Shown in pieces: positions 52,341-61,752 of a stretch of DNA of 64,000 nt (its first letter is position 1; each line of letters starts with the position of its first letter). Below the pieces are notes generated by a model. It saw only the letters and a program-made list of their open reading frames with translations, searched no databases and was not told the DNA's origin. The DNA is from Veillonella_A intestinalis (GTDB lineage Bacteria; Bacillota; Negativicutes; Veillonellales; Veillonellaceae): NCBI RefSeq assembly GCF_943192895.1, contig NZ_CALPCB010000006.1, positions 114,828 to 178,827 of the forward strand, read 5' to 3'. The position numbers and the translations under genes are program-made.

Positions 52341-52904
52341 TTATTTCTCCAACGCGTTAATGATATCTGTAAATACTGTATCCACATCCTGTAATCCGTT
52401 GATTTCTACATATAAACCACTGTTACGATAGTAATCAATCAAAGGCTTTGTAGATTCGTCGTATACAGCAAGACGTTTCTGTACTGTTTCCGGTTTATCA
52501 TCGTCACGATTTTCAAGACGTGCTCGTTCGCTGATGCGTCGAACTAATTCATCATTTGGAACATTGAGGTTCACAACTGCATCAAGAACAATTCCCATTT
52601 CTTTTAATATAGCATCTAATGATACTGCTTGGGCGGTTGTACGAGGGAAACCATCAAGAATGAAGCCATTTTTGCAATCATCTTTAGCAAGGCGTTCACG
52701 TACAATTCCCACCGTAACACTATCCGGTACGAGCTGACCAGCATCCATGTATTTCTTAGCCTCAAGACCAAGAGGGGTACATTCCTTAACCGCAGCGCGG
52801 AACATATCACCGGTTGAAATCTGAGGAATACCATATTTATCAATTAAACGAGTTGCCTGAGTGCCTTTACCTGCACCGGGAGGTCCCATTAACAAAATAT
52901 ACAT
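52341..52904 (-). CDS. adk: Adenylate kinase, short form
   Basis: 187 residues from the ATG at 52904 (AGGAGG upstream). P-loop GPPGAGKGTQA, DGFPRTTAQA and the reduced lid region RLENRDDDKPETVQKR without the zinc-binding cysteines. Most Firmicute enzymes have the long zinc lid (about 215 residues), so this short type is notable. It interconverts ATP plus AMP with ADP. Confidence 0.95.
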   Translation of the reverse strand: MYILLMGPPGAGKGTQATRLIDKYGIPQISTGDMFRAAVKECTPLGLEAKKYMDAGQLVPDSVTVGIVRERLAKDDCKNGFILDGFPRTTAQAVSLDAILKEMGIVLDAVVNLNVPNDELVRRISERARLENRDDDKPETVQKRLAVYDESTKPLIDYYRNSGLYVEINGLQDVDTVFTDIINALEK

Positions 52905-52917
52905 AGCAATTTTCCTC

Positions 52918-54180
52918 CTATTTAACAAAGCCCTTGTAGTGACGTGTTAATACTAATGATTCAACTTGCTGCATTGTATCCAATGCTACGCCAACTACGA
53001 TAAGTAGAGCTGTACCACCAAAATACACACCTTCAATGCCTGTAATACCACCAATAAAGTTTGGTAAAATAGCAACTAATGCTAAGAACATAGCACCAGC
53101 GAAGGTAATGCGTGTCATTACGCGATCTACATAATCAGCAGTAGGTTTACCTGGGCGAATGCCTGGGATAAATCCACCGTATTTTTTCATATTATCTGCC
53201 ATATCCGTAATGTTAATTGAGATTGCTGTATAGAAGTAAGTAAATATGAAAATCAATACAGCGTATAAAATAGTCTGCAATGGAGTTCCCCATGTAAAGT
53301 AGTTAGCTAGTGTTCTCACCCAGTCAACCTGCACAAACTGAGCTAACGTCACAGGAAACATCAAAACGGATGACGCAAAGATAATTGGAATAACACCTGC
53401 CTGGTTGACCTTAAGAGGAAGGAAGGTTGAATGGCCACCGTACATTTTACGACCGACTACGCGTTTAGCATATTGAATCGGAATACGACGTTGACCTTGA
53501 GTTACCGCAATTACAAAGACAATCATTGCAATGGCGATAATAGCAAATAATATAGCTTGGAAAATATTAATTGTTCCTACTTGTAGGTATTCGTAAATTG
53601 TGCTAAACCCTTCTGGGAAACGCGCTACGATACCAGCAAAGATGATAAGAGAAATACCATTACCAATGCCATATGCTGTAATTTGCTCACCAATCCACAT
53701 GAGAAGACATGTCCCAGCGGTTAAGATGATAGCAATTACAATTACCGATAAGAAACTGTTGTCAATTAATGCACTATTGGCACGTAACGCATAGGCCATA
53801 CCGAAAGCTTGGACAAAACCAAGAACAACCGTACCATATCGCGTTACTTTGGCAATTTTCTTACGTCCATCTTCACCATCTTTACTCCATTGTTCAAAGG
53901 TCGGAATCACCGCTGTTAACAGCTGCATAATAATCGACGCATTGATGTATGGGGTAATACTCATGGCAAAAATGGAAAATTTACTTAAGGCACCACCGGC
54001 AAACAAGTCGAGTAAACCGAACAAGCCACCAGAGGTAAATAAGCTTTCAATAACAGAGGCATCTACGCCAGGAACTGGGATGTGAACGCCTGCCCTGAAC
54101 ACGATAAACATGAGTAACGTATACGCCACTTTGTTACGGAGCTCTGTTATTTTAAAGATGTTCGAGAGGCCTTCTAGCAC
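52918..54180 (-). CDS. secY: Protein translocase subunit SecY
   Basis: 420 residues, ten membrane segments, with VYFGGTALLIVVGVALDTMQQVE at the end and the plug/pore region SIFAMSITPYINASIIMQLL. Forms the protein-conducting channel of the inner membrane. One base after rplO. Confidence 0.97.
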   Translation of the reverse strand: MLEGLSNIFKITELRNKVAYTLLMFIVFRAGVHIPVPGVDASVIESLFTSGGLFGLLDLFAGGALSKFSIFAMSITPYINASIIMQLLTAVIPTFEQWSKDGEDGRKKIAKVTRYGTVVLGFVQAFGMAYALRANSALIDNSFLSVIVIAIILTAGTCLLMWIGEQITAYGIGNGISLIIFAGIVARFPEGFSTIYEYLQVGTINIFQAILFAIIAIAMIVFVIAVTQGQRRIPIQYAKRVVGRKMYGGHSTFLPLKVNQAGVIPIIFASSVLMFPVTLAQFVQVDWVRTLANYFTWGTPLQTILYAVLIFIFTYFYTAISINITDMADNMKKYGGFIPGIRPGKPTADYVDRVMTRITFAGAMFLALVAILPNFIGGITGIEGVYFGGTALLIVVGVALDTMQQVESLVLTRHYKGFVK

Positions 54181-54181
54181 C

Positions 54182-54622
54182 CTAGATCACCTCTACTTTT
54201 CCGCCTGCTGCTACAATCTTTTCTTCGGCAGTTTTAGTAAAACCGTTAGCAATAACTGTTAATTTCTTTTCTAACGTACCATTACCTAGGATACGGATAC
54301 CGTCACGAACGTTTTTCAAAATGCCTACTTCGATAAGAGCTACTGGATCAACGGTAGCACCGTCTTCGAAACGGTTAAGTTGGGAAATGTTAACTTCCGC
54401 GTATTCTTTAGCGAACACATTATTGAAACCACGTTTTGGTAAACGGCGATAAAGAGGCATCTGGCCACCTTCGAAGCCAGAGCGTACGCCACCACCACTA
54501 CGGGAGTTTTGACCTTTCTGACCACGGCCAGAGGTTTTACCAAGACCGGAACCAAGACCACGACCACGACGAGTGCGAGTCTTTTTAGAACCTGCTGCTG
54601 GAGCTAATTCATGAAGTTTCAT
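54182..54622 (-). CDS. rplO: 50S ribosomal protein L15
   Basis: 146 residues with the basic, glycine-rich N-terminus KKTRTRRGRGLGSGLGKTSG and RGQKGQNSRSGGGVRSGFEGG, typical of L15. Late assembly protein of the 50S subunit; 22 bases after rpmD. Confidence 0.97.
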   Translation of the reverse strand: MKLHELAPAAGSKKTRTRRGRGLGSGLGKTSGRGQKGQNSRSGGGVRSGFEGGQMPLYRRLPKRGFNNVFAKEYAEVNISQLNRFEDGATVDPVALIEVGILKNVRDGIRILGNGTLEKKLTVIANGFTKTAEEKIVAAGGKVEVI

Positions 54623-54644
54623 TCAGTGCACCTCCTTATCTATA

Positions 54645-54824
54645 TTATACTTCTTCTACAGTAACTAAATGTCTAACTTTGTGAAGCATACCCTGAATCT
54701 GAGGTGTAACTTCTTTAACTACCTGAGAGTTAGTTTTCTTTAAGCCAAGAGCTTTTACAGTTGCGCGCTGATCTTCAGGGCGACCGATTAAGCTTCTGGT
54801 CAATGTAATTTTTACCTGTGCCAT
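54645..54824 (-). CDS. rpmD: 50S ribosomal protein L30
   Basis: 59 residues from the ATG at 54824, MAQVKITLTRSLIGRPEDQR to VRHLVTVEEV; a TTG nine bases upstream is less likely. Bacterial-length L30. Between rpsE and rplO. Confidence 0.96.
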   Translation of the reverse strand: MAQVKITLTRSLIGRPEDQRATVKALGLKKTNSQVVKEVTPQIQGMLHKVRHLVTVEEV

Positions 54825-54842
54825 TACAGTCAATCCCCCTTA

Positions 54843-55343
54843 TTAGCCGTAAATCTCAGCTACAGTTTTACCACGAAGAGCTGCTACGTCTTCGGCACGT
54901 TTTAACTGTGCTAAGCCTTCAATTGTTGCGCGAACCATGTTGTTAGGGTTAGAAGAACCAATGGATTTCGTAAGGATGTTACGAACACCAACTAATTCTA
55001 AAACGGCACGCACTGGGCCACCTGCGATAACCCCAGTACCTTCTGCAGCTGGTTTCAAGAATACGCGGCCTGCACCGAACGTACCTGTAACACTGTGAGG
55101 AATAGTACCATTTTTAATAACAACATGAATAAGATTTTTCTTAGCATCATCAATGCCTTTGCGAATTGCTTCTGGCACTTCTGCCGCTTTACCTAAGCCA
55201 ACGCCTACGTGACCGTTGCCATCACCAACAACAACTAAAGCGCTGAAGGAAAAACGACGACCGCCTTTTACTACTTTGGCTACGCGGTTGATGAATACTA
55301 CTCTTTCTTTAAGATCAAGACTGGTGTAGTCAATTCTCGCCAT
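54843..55343 (-). CDS. rpsE: 30S ribosomal protein S5
   Basis: 166 residues with the double-stranded RNA-binding fold: FSALVVVGDGNGHVGVGLGKA, VFLKPAAEGTGVIAGGPVRAV and NPNNMVRATIEGL. It affects decoding fidelity. 18 bases after rplR. Confidence 0.97.
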   Translation of the reverse strand: MARIDYTSLDLKERVVFINRVAKVVKGGRRFSFSALVVVGDGNGHVGVGLGKAAEVPEAIRKGIDDAKKNLIHVVIKNGTIPHSVTGTFGAGRVFLKPAAEGTGVIAGGPVRAVLELVGVRNILTKSIGSSNPNNMVRATIEGLAQLKRAEDVAALRGKTVAEIYG

Positions 55344-55361
55344 GTCTAAAGTTCCTCCTTC

Positions 55362-55724
55362 TTAGAATTTCAAGCCTGCTTCACGAGCGCCTTCTGCAAG
55401 GGCTGCGACACGACCATGATAAATGTAACCACCGCGATCGAATACTACTGTTTCGATACCTTTTTCGATAGCACGTTTAGCAACTAATTCGCCAACAGCT
55501 TTAGCTGCGGTTACGTTGCCACCATAGTTCAAGTTTAATTCTTTATCTAATGAGCTAGCTGCTACTAAAGTTGTACCAGCTACGTCATCAATAACCTGAG
55601 CGTAAATGTTGCTAAGGCTACGGAATACGTTCAAACGTGGAGTTTGCGCCGTACCAGAAATGTGACGACGAATACGAAGATGACGTTTTGCTCGAGCAAT
55701 ATTTCTTGTGGATTTACGAGCCAA
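55362..55724 (-). CDS. rplR: 50S ribosomal protein L18
   Basis: 120 residues if started at the TTG at 55724, which has AAGGAG at normal spacing and gives MARKSTRNIARAKRHLRIRR; the GTG at 55733 overlaps the ribosome binding site. Conserved ending ALAEGAREAGLKF. It binds 5S rRNA. Confidence 0.95.
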   Translation of the reverse strand: MARKSTRNIARAKRHLRIRRHISGTAQTPRLNVFRSLSNIYAQVIDDVAGTTLVAASSLDKELNLNYGGNVTAAKAVGELVAKRAIEKGIETVVFDRGGYIYHGRVAALAEGAREAGLKF

Positions 55725-55755
55725 GATGTTCACTCCTTTCTAAATTCTACTGATA

Positions 55756-56301
55756 TTATTTGCCTTTAGCGCCAGCTTTACCAGCTTTACGACGAACTAC
55801 TTCGCCTTCGTAACGGATACCTTTACCTTTGTAAGGTTCTGGTTCTCTCCATTTACGGATATTAGCAGCTACAGCACCAACCACTTCTTTGTCCGCACCA
55901 CTAACGATAATTTTGTTAGGAGCTGGAACATCGATGGTAATACCAGCAGGAGCTTCCATTTCTACTGGATGAGAGAAGCCAAGAGTAAGAACTAATTTGT
56001 TACCTTGTTTTGCCGCTCTGTAACCAACACCGTTGATTTCCAATGTTTTTGCAAAGCCATCATGAACGCCTGTTACCAAGTTAGCAACAAGAGCGCGAGT
56101 GAGGCCATGTAAAGAACGATGCGCTTTATCTTCGCTCGGACGAGCTACTGTGATTGTGTTACCTTCCACAGTAATAATCATATCCGGATGCAATTCACGA
56201 GATAATTCACCTTTTGGACCTTTAACAGTCATTACATGATTTTCGTAATTTACTGTAACGCCAGCAGGAATCTCGATAGGCATTCTACCGATACGTGACA
56301 T
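55756..56301 (-). CDS. rplF: 50S ribosomal protein L6
   Basis: 181 residues, two repeats of the L6 fold: MSRIGRMPIEIPAGV, HGLTRALVANLVTGVHDGF and the ending region REPEPYKGKGIRYEGEVVRRK. It lies near the factor-binding site. 23 bases after rpsH. Confidence 0.97.
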   Translation of the reverse strand: MSRIGRMPIEIPAGVTVNYENHVMTVKGPKGELSRELHPDMIITVEGNTITVARPSEDKAHRSLHGLTRALVANLVTGVHDGFAKTLEINGVGYRAAKQGNKLVLTLGFSHPVEMEAPAGITIDVPAPNKIIVSGADKEVVGAVAANIRKWREPEPYKGKGIRYEGEVVRRKAGKAGAKGK

Positions 56302-56324
56302 TATTTCTACCTCCTATTGCCTGA

Positions 56325-56723
56325 TTACCATACGTATGCAAGTACTTCGCCACCAAGGCCTTCTTTACGAGCTTGTTTATCACTCATTACACCTTTAGAT
56401 GTAGAAATAACTGCAATACCTAAACCACCTAGTACGCGAGGGAGTTCTTCCTTCTTCGCATAAACACGTAAACCTGGTTTGGAAATACGTTTAATTCCAG
56501 TAATTACTTTTTCATTATTGGAACCATATTTTAATGTTACTTTTAAAACTGTATGTTTGCCGCTTTCAACGGTTTCAACGCTCTTTACAAATCCTTCTTC
56601 TTTAAGGATTTCTAGAACGGCAGCCTTCATGCGAGAAACAGGAATTTCAACTGTTTCGTGAAGAGCAGCATTTGCATTACGGATGCGCGTAAGCATATCC
56701 GCAATCGGATCGGTCATTACCAT
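56325..56723 (-). CDS. rpsH: 30S ribosomal protein S8
   Basis: 132 residues from the ATG at 56723, chosen because its GGAGG spacing is closer than for the ATG at 56717. TDPIADMLTRIRNA and GLGIAVISTSKGVMSDKQAR are characteristic. It binds central-domain 16S rRNA and in E. coli represses the spc operon. Confidence 0.97.
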   Translation of the reverse strand: MVMTDPIADMLTRIRNANAALHETVEIPVSRMKAAVLEILKEEGFVKSVETVESGKHTVLKVTLKYGSNNEKVITGIKRISKPGLRVYAKKEELPRVLGGLGIAVISTSKGVMSDKQARKEGLGGEVLAYVW

Positions 56724-56751
56724 ATTCTAAAAACCTCCTCCCGTAATCCAA

Positions 56752-57021
56752 TTACCAACTGGCTTTTTTAACGCCAGGAATCTGTCCTTTGTATGCAAGT
56801 TCACGGAACGCAATACGGCTAATACCGAATTTACGCATGTAGCCATGAGGGCGACCGGTTAAGTTGCAACGATTATGTAAACGAGTTGGGGAAGCATTTG
56901 CTGGCAATTGAGCCAATGCTTCGTAGTCGCCAGCAGCTTTTAAAGCTTCACGCTTAGCAGCATATTTAGCAACAATCTTTGCACGTTTCTTTTCGCGTTC
57001 AATCATAGATTTTTTAGCCAT
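56752..57021 (-). CDS. rpsN: 30S ribosomal protein S14, zinc-free form
   Basis: 89 residues, MAKKSMIEREKKRAKIVAKY to GQIPGVKKASW, with the motif RCNLTGRPHGYMRKFGISR. The length and the lack of the CxxC...CxxC cluster identify the long, zinc-independent type, whereas many Firmicutes have the short zinc type at this locus. Confidence 0.96.
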   Translation of the reverse strand: MAKKSMIEREKKRAKIVAKYAAKREALKAAGDYEALAQLPANASPTRLHNRCNLTGRPHGYMRKFGISRIAFRELAYKGQIPGVKKASW

Positions 57022-57038
57022 CTATAAGTTCCTCCTAA

Positions 57039-57578
57039 TTATTTTTCAAACGGCATGCCACAAAGAGCCAATAACTCACGAGCTTCTTCATCAGTTTTTG
57101 CGCTAGTAACTACGATGATATCCATACCAGTTACGCGTTCTACCTGATCATATTCGATTTCAGGGAAGATGAGCTGTTCTTTAAGACCCAATGCATAGTT
57201 ACCACGGCCATCAAAAGCCTTAGCACTTACGCCGCGGAAGTCACGTACACGTGGCAACGCTACGTTGATCAATTTATCCAAGAACTCATACATGCGTTCG
57301 CCGCGAAGAGTTACTTTAGTACCTAAAGACATACCTTCACGAACTTTAAAGTTAGCAATGGATTTTTTAGCTTTAGTGATAACTGGTTTCTGACCAGCGA
57401 TGATAGTGAGGTCGTTAACAGCAGCTTCTAATGCTTTAGCATTGCCTACTGCATCGCCTACACCAATATTGATAACGACTTTTTCCAATTTAGGAATTTC
57501 CATTACGTTTTTGTACTGGAATTTTTCCTGTAAAGCCTGACGAATTTCACTAGTATATTTTTCGTTTAAACGAGACAT
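57039..57578 (-). CDS. rplE: 50S ribosomal protein L5
   Basis: 179 residues with EIPKLEKVVINIGVGDA, PVITKAKKSIANFKVREG and RDFRGVSAKAFDGRGNY. It binds 5S rRNA and contacts P-site tRNA. 24 bases after rplX. Confidence 0.97.
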   Translation of the reverse strand: MSRLNEKYTSEIRQALQEKFQYKNVMEIPKLEKVVINIGVGDAVGNAKALEAAVNDLTIIAGQKPVITKAKKSIANFKVREGMSLGTKVTLRGERMYEFLDKLINVALPRVRDFRGVSAKAFDGRGNYALGLKEQLIFPEIEYDQVERVTGMDIIVVTSAKTDEEARELLALCGMPFEK

Positions 57579-57602
57579 TAGTTAAAAGCCCTCCTTTCCC
57601 TA

Positions 57603-57929
57603 TTATTTATCAAGTACGGCACCACTTTTAACAGTAGCACGTACAAATTTACCATTTTGTTCTACTTTCTTAATACGAGTAGGCTGTTTAGTTTCAGGGT
57701 CAATTACCATTACGTTGGAAACATGGATAGGAGCTTCCTTAGTGATGATGCCGCCCTGAGGATTAGCCTGGCTTGGTTTCGTATGGCGTTTAACAAGGTT
57801 AATGCCTTTTACGAACACGCGCGATTTTTTAGGCTCAGTTGCAATAACTTCACCCTGTTTGCCTTTATCTCGACCGGAGATAACAACAACAGTATCGCCT
57901 TTTTTTACTAGAAGTTTAGTTTGGGACAT
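57603..57929 (-). CDS. rplX: 50S ribosomal protein L24
   Basis: 108 residues, KOW motif KKGDTVVVISGRDKGKQGEV and NLVKRHTKPSQANPQGGI. An early assembly protein of the 50S subunit. 17 bases after rplN. Confidence 0.97.
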   Translation of the reverse strand: MSQTKLLVKKGDTVVVISGRDKGKQGEVIATEPKKSRVFVKGINLVKRHTKPSQANPQGGIITKEAPIHVSNVMVIDPETKQPTRIKKVEQNGKFVRATVKSGAVLDK

Positions 57930-57946
57930 CGTCGCGTTCCTCCTTC

Positions 57947-58315
57947 TTATAAAACTTCTGGAGCAAGAGAGATAATCTTCATGAAGTCTTTTTCACGAAG
58001 CTCACGAGCTACAGGTCCAAAAATACGAGTGCCACGAGGGCTCTTGTCATCTTTAATTACTACTGCTGCATTTTCGTCGAAACAAATATAAGAACCGTCC
58101 TGACGACGGATACCTTTCTTAGAACGAACAATTACGGCTTTAACTACGTCGCCTTTCTTGACAACGCCACCGGGTGATGCATCTTTTACAGAAGCAACGA
58201 TTACGTCACCGATATTGCCGAATTTGCGATAAGAACCGCCCAAAACTTGAATACACATAATACGTTTTGCGCCAGTGTTATCGGCAACATTCAAAATTGT
58301 TTGTTGCTGGATCAT
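57947..58315 (-). CDS. rplN: 50S ribosomal protein L14
   Basis: 122 residues, MIQQQTILNVADNTGAKRIM, RRQDGSYICFDENAAVVI and GTRIFGPVARELREKDFMKI. Part of the subunit interface. First gene of the spc segment. Confidence 0.97.
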   Translation of the reverse strand: MIQQQTILNVADNTGAKRIMCIQVLGGSYRKFGNIGDVIVASVKDASPGGVVKKGDVVKAVIVRSKKGIRRQDGSYICFDENAAVVIKDDKSPRGTRIFGPVARELREKDFMKIISLAPEVL

Positions 58316-58339
58316 CGTGTTTCCTCCTTACATCACGTA

Positions 58340-58600
58340 TTATTTTACTTTCTCAATAATTTCAACCAATCTCCAATGTTTATCTTTGGAAAGTGGACGA
58401 GTTTCTACAATTTTAACTGTATCGCCAATTTGGCACTCATTGTTTTCATCATGAGCTTTGAAGCGTTTGCTTGTTACCATTGGCTTATTATATAATGCGT
58501 GCGGCACTTTACGTTCAACAGACACAACGATGGTTTTGTCCATTTTGTTACTTACAACTTTGCCTACACGTACTTTACGTACATTTCTTTCTTCTGCCAC
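58340..58600 (-). CDS. rpsQ: 30S ribosomal protein S17
   Basis: 86 residues from the GTG at 58600, which has AGGAGG nine bases upstream; the frame stays open further but the added residues overlap that ribosome binding site. RKVRVGKVVSNKMDKTIVV and RPLSKDKHWRLVEI are typical of S17. Confidence 0.96.
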   Translation of the reverse strand: MAEERNVRKVRVGKVVSNKMDKTIVVSVERKVPHALYNKPMVTSKRFKAHDENNECQIGDTVKIVETRPLSKDKHWRLVEIIEKVK

Positions 58601-58639
58601 GACCGTTAGCCTCCTTTTCAATCCAAACAAAATTTGTTA

Positions 58640-58840
58640 TTATGCGTTTTCTTTAAGAGCAGCTTCACGCTGAATTGTTTTAATACGCGCAATAGTTTTC
58701 TTAACTTCACGAATACGCATTGGATTTTCTAATTGACCAGTTGCGAGCTGAAAACGGAGGTTAAACAACTCTTCTTTAAGGCCGGAAACTTTTTGTTCCA
58801 TTTCGGCAGCGCTCATGTTACGGATGTCATTAACCTTCAT
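58640..58840 (-). CDS. rpmC: 50S ribosomal protein L29
   Basis: 66 residues, NDIRNMSAAEMEQKVSGLKEELFNLRFQ and RIREVKKTIARIKT-like ending. It sits at the exit tunnel near the trigger factor site. Its start overlaps rplP by 11 bases. Confidence 0.96.
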   Translation of the reverse strand: MKVNDIRNMSAAEMEQKVSGLKEELFNLRFQLATGQLENPMRIREVKKTIARIKTIQREAALKENA

Positions 58841-59267
58841 TTACGTCACCACCCAATTCTTTACCCTTAACAACGAACTTAGTTTTGATTGGAAGTTTAT
58901 GACCTGCCAATCGCATAGCTTCACGAGCTACTTCTTCAGATACGCCGTTCATTTCGAACATTACGCGACCTGGTTTTACTACAGCTACCCAATATTCTGG
59001 GGAACCTTTACCGGAACCCATACGAGTACCAGCTGGTTTAGCAGTGATTGGTTTGTCTGGGAAAATTTTAATCCAAACTTTACCACCACGTTTGATATAA
59101 CGAGTCATAGCAATACGAGCAGCTTCGATCTGACGGTTTGTGATCCAAGATGGCTCTAATGCTACTAAACCGAATTCACCGTGAGCAACTTTGTTACCAC
59201 GCATTGCGCGACCTTTCATACGACCGCGGAATTGTTTACGATGTTTTACGCGCTTTGGAATAAGCAT
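58830..59267 (-). CDS. rplP: 50S ribosomal protein L16
   Basis: 145 residues, MLIPKRVKHRKQFRGRMKG, GEFGLVALEPSWITNRQIEAAR and RMGSGKGSPEYWVAVVKPG. Essential for the A site and peptidyl transfer. Its ATG shares one base with the rpsC stop. Confidence 0.97.
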   Translation of the reverse strand: MLIPKRVKHRKQFRGRMKGRAMRGNKVAHGEFGLVALEPSWITNRQIEAARIAMTRYIKRGGKVWIKIFPDKPITAKPAGTRMGSGKGSPEYWVAVVKPGRVMFEMNGVSEEVAREAMRLAGHKLPIKTKFVVKGKELGGDVNEG

Positions 59268-59935
59268 TAGTTGTCACCTTCTTCCTTTTTAGCAGGTGCT
59301 TGTTTTGCCTCCGGCAATACTTCACCTTTGTAGATCCATACTTTGATGCCGATACAACCATATGTTGTATGAGCTTCAGCAGTACCATAGTCGATGTTTG
59401 CACGAAGTGTATGCAATGGAATACTACCTTCACGGTAAGATTCGCTACGAGCGATTTCAGCGCCGCCTAAACGACCACTAACCATGATTTTAATACCTTT
59501 TGCACCTAAGCGCATTGTGCGACCTACGGCTTGTTTCATAGCACGGCGGAAACCAATACGGCGTTCCAACTGGCTAGCAATATTTTCAGCAACTAATACG
59601 GAATCCATATCAGCTTGTTTAATTTCAGCAATGTTTACATCGATTTGTTTATCTGTGAAACGTTTTAACGCTTTACGGATATCTTCGATACCAGCACCAC
59701 CACGACCGATTACCATACCTGGTTTTGCAGTGTGGATAGTTAATTTAATACGTTTATTAATACGCTCAATTTCAATGCGGGAAATACCAGCAATGAAAAG
59801 GGTTTTCTTCAAGAAGTTACGAATTAAAACGTCTTCGTGAAGATTTGCAGCGTAATCTTTATCAGCATACCATTTTGCGTCCCAATCTTTTACGATACCA
59901 ACACGCAAACCATGGGGATTAACTTTCTGACCCAC
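59267..59935 (-). CDS. rpsC: 30S ribosomal protein S3
   Basis: 222 residues, MGQKVNPHGLRVGIVKDWDAKWY, KH domain with MVIGRGGAGIEDIRKAL and the C-terminal SGRLGGAEIARSE. Lines the mRNA entry channel. 17 bases after rplV. Confidence 0.97.
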   Translation of the reverse strand: MGQKVNPHGLRVGIVKDWDAKWYADKDYAANLHEDVLIRNFLKKTLFIAGISRIEIERINKRIKLTIHTAKPGMVIGRGGAGIEDIRKALKRFTDKQIDVNIAEIKQADMDSVLVAENIASQLERRIGFRRAMKQAVGRTMRLGAKGIKIMVSGRLGGAEIARSESYREGSIPLHTLRANIDYGTAEAHTTYGCIGIKVWIYKGEVLPEAKQAPAKKEEGDN

Positions 59936-59952
59936 TATATTCCCTCCTTCTA

Positions 59953-60288
59953 TTAAGCTCTTTCAGAAACTACTACAGTTACGTGGCTAGAACGTTTCAA
60001 AATTTTGAAAGCCTGTCCACGGGAACGAGGATGAATGCGTTTCATTGTTGGACCCTGATCAACAAAGATACCGGATACATAAAGATTGTCAACATTCATA
60101 TCAAAATTGTGTTCTGCGTTAGCGATTGCGGAACGCAATACTTTTTCTACTACATCAGCGCCAACTTTCGGAGTGAACTTCAAGATGGCAAATGCTTCGC
60201 CGATATTCTTGCCACGCACTAAGTCAGCAACAATACGGATTTTACGAGGCGCGATGCGCACGTGTTTAGCGATTGCTTTTGCTTCCAT
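59953..60288 (-). CDS. rplV: 50S ribosomal protein L22
   Basis: 111 residues, HVRIAPRKIRIVADLVRGKN and the loop region GPTMKRIHPRSRGQAFKI that reaches into the exit tunnel (macrolide-relevant site). 18 bases after rpsS. Confidence 0.97.
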   Translation of the reverse strand: MEAKAIAKHVRIAPRKIRIVADLVRGKNIGEAFAILKFTPKVGADVVEKVLRSAIANAEHNFDMNVDNLYVSGIFVDQGPTMKRIHPRSRGQAFKILKRSSHVTVVVSERA

Positions 60289-60306
60289 TATCTAATTCCT
60301 CCTATA

Positions 60307-60588
60307 TTATTTCTTACCAGTTGTTTTTTCGTTCTTAATGTGACCTTTGAAGGTACGTGTTGGAGCGAATTCGCCAAGTTTGTGACCTACCATATCCTCT
60401 GTAATGAATACAGGTACATGTTTGCGACCATCATGCACAGCAATTGTATGGCCTACAAAGTTAGGAATAATAGTAGAGGCACGAGACCAGGTTTTTACAA
60501 CTTTCTTATCATTTGTTTCGTTTAAGGCATCAATTTTCTTCACAAGCGAAGCTGCGACGAAAGGGCCTTTTTTTATAGATCTGGACAC
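60307..60588 (-). CDS. rpsS: 30S ribosomal protein S19
   Basis: 93 residues, MSRSIKKGPFVAASLVKKI, TWSRASTIIPNFVGHTIAV and HKLGEFAPTRTFKGH. Head protein of the 30S subunit. 23 bases after rplB. Confidence 0.97.
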   Translation of the reverse strand: MSRSIKKGPFVAASLVKKIDALNETNDKKVVKTWSRASTIIPNFVGHTIAVHDGRKHVPVFITEDMVGHKLGEFAPTRTFKGHIKNEKTTGKK

Positions 60589-60611
60589 TGTCTTATCTCC
60601 TTCCTGTTATC

Positions 60612-61442
60612 CTATTTTGTACGACGTTTAACAATTAAGCTGCTAGAAGCTTTTTTCTTGTCGCGAGTTTTAACACCATGTGCAGGTTTACCCCAAGGTG
60701 TAACTGGATGTTTACGACCAACTGGAGATTTACCTTCACCACCACCGTGTGGATGGTCACAAGGGTTCATTACAACACCACGGTTGCCTGGACGAACGCC
60801 CATCCAACGATGGCGACCAGCTTTACCGATTGTGATGTTTTCATGATCGATGTTACCAACAACACCTACAGTTGCACGGCAGTTGATATGCACACGACGA
60901 AGCTCACCGGATGGTAAACGAAGTAATGCATAGGAACCTTCTTTAGCCATAAGCTGTGCGGATGTACCAGCAGAGCGAACAATCTGACCACCTTTACCAA
61001 TTTTCATTTCAATATTGTGTACTTGAGTACCCAATGGAATGTTAAGTAATGGTAAGCAGTTGCCTGGCTTAATGTCGGATTCAGGACCGCTATATACAGT
61101 GTCGCCCACTTTCAAGCCATGTGGAGCAAGAATGTAGCGTTTTTCACCATCTGCATAGTTAAGTAACGCAATACGAGCACTACGGTTAGGATCGTATTCA
61201 ATAGAAGCTACTTTTGCAGGAATATTATCTTTAGTACGTTTGAAGTCAATAATACGGTACTGACGCTTGTGACCGCCACCTTGGTGACGTACAGTCATTT
61301 TACCGGTGTTATTACGACCGCCTGTCTGAGAAACCTTAGCGAGCAAAGATTTTTCTGGTTTGCTTGCAGTGATTTCAGTGAAGGCAGATACTGTCATAAA
61401 CCGACGACCAGCGGAGTACGGTTTGAATGATTTAATTGCCAT
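60612..61442 (-). CDS. rplB: 50S ribosomal protein L2
   Basis: 276 residues, KSFKPYSAGRRFMTVSAF, NIPLGTQVHNIEMKIGKGG and VMNPCDHPHGGGEGKSPVG, the conserved His-containing loop near the peptidyl-transferase centre. 25 bases after rplW. Confidence 0.97.
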   Translation of the reverse strand: MAIKSFKPYSAGRRFMTVSAFTEITASKPEKSLLAKVSQTGGRNNTGKMTVRHQGGGHKRQYRIIDFKRTKDNIPAKVASIEYDPNRSARIALLNYADGEKRYILAPHGLKVGDTVYSGPESDIKPGNCLPLLNIPLGTQVHNIEMKIGKGGQIVRSAGTSAQLMAKEGSYALLRLPSGELRRVHINCRATVGVVGNIDHENITIGKAGRHRWMGVRPGNRGVVMNPCDHPHGGGEGKSPVGRKHPVTPWGKPAHGVKTRDKKKASSSLIVKRRTK

Positions 61443-61467
61443 TATGGGGCCTCCTTACTAGACTATC

Positions 61468-61752
61468 TTAAACACCTTCAAAGAATTCAATGGATTCGCC
61501 AGCCTTTAAAGTTACGATAGCTTTTTTGTAATCGCTACGTTTACCTTGTGTACGGCCCATGCGTTTTACTTTACCAAGAACTCGAATGGTAGCAACTTTT
61601 TCTACCTGAACATTGAAGATTTTTTCTACAGCTTGACGAATCTGCACTTTGTTAGCAGTCAAAGGCACACGGAATGTGTATTTACCTTCTTCCATAAGCA
61701 ATGTAGTTTTTTCAGTAATAATCGGACGAATAAGAACATCGCGTAATTCCAT
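61468..61752 (-). CDS. rplW: 50S ribosomal protein L23
   Basis: 94 residues, LRDVLIRPIITEKTTLLMEE and KIFNVQVEKVATIRVLGKVK. Docking site for trigger factor and SRP at the tunnel exit. Its ATG overlaps the rplD stop by one base (TAATG). Confidence 0.97.
   Translation of the reverse strand: MELRDVLIRPIITEKTTLLMEEGKYTFRVPLTANKVQIRQAVEKIFNVQVEKVATIRVLGKVKRMGRTQGKRSDYKKAIVTLKAGESIEFFEGV

Noticed and set aside
54340..54567. 75-codon alternative frame inside rplO
   Set aside because: Overlaps a conserved ribosomal protein gene completely and its composition is a frameshift of the Gly/Arg-rich region.
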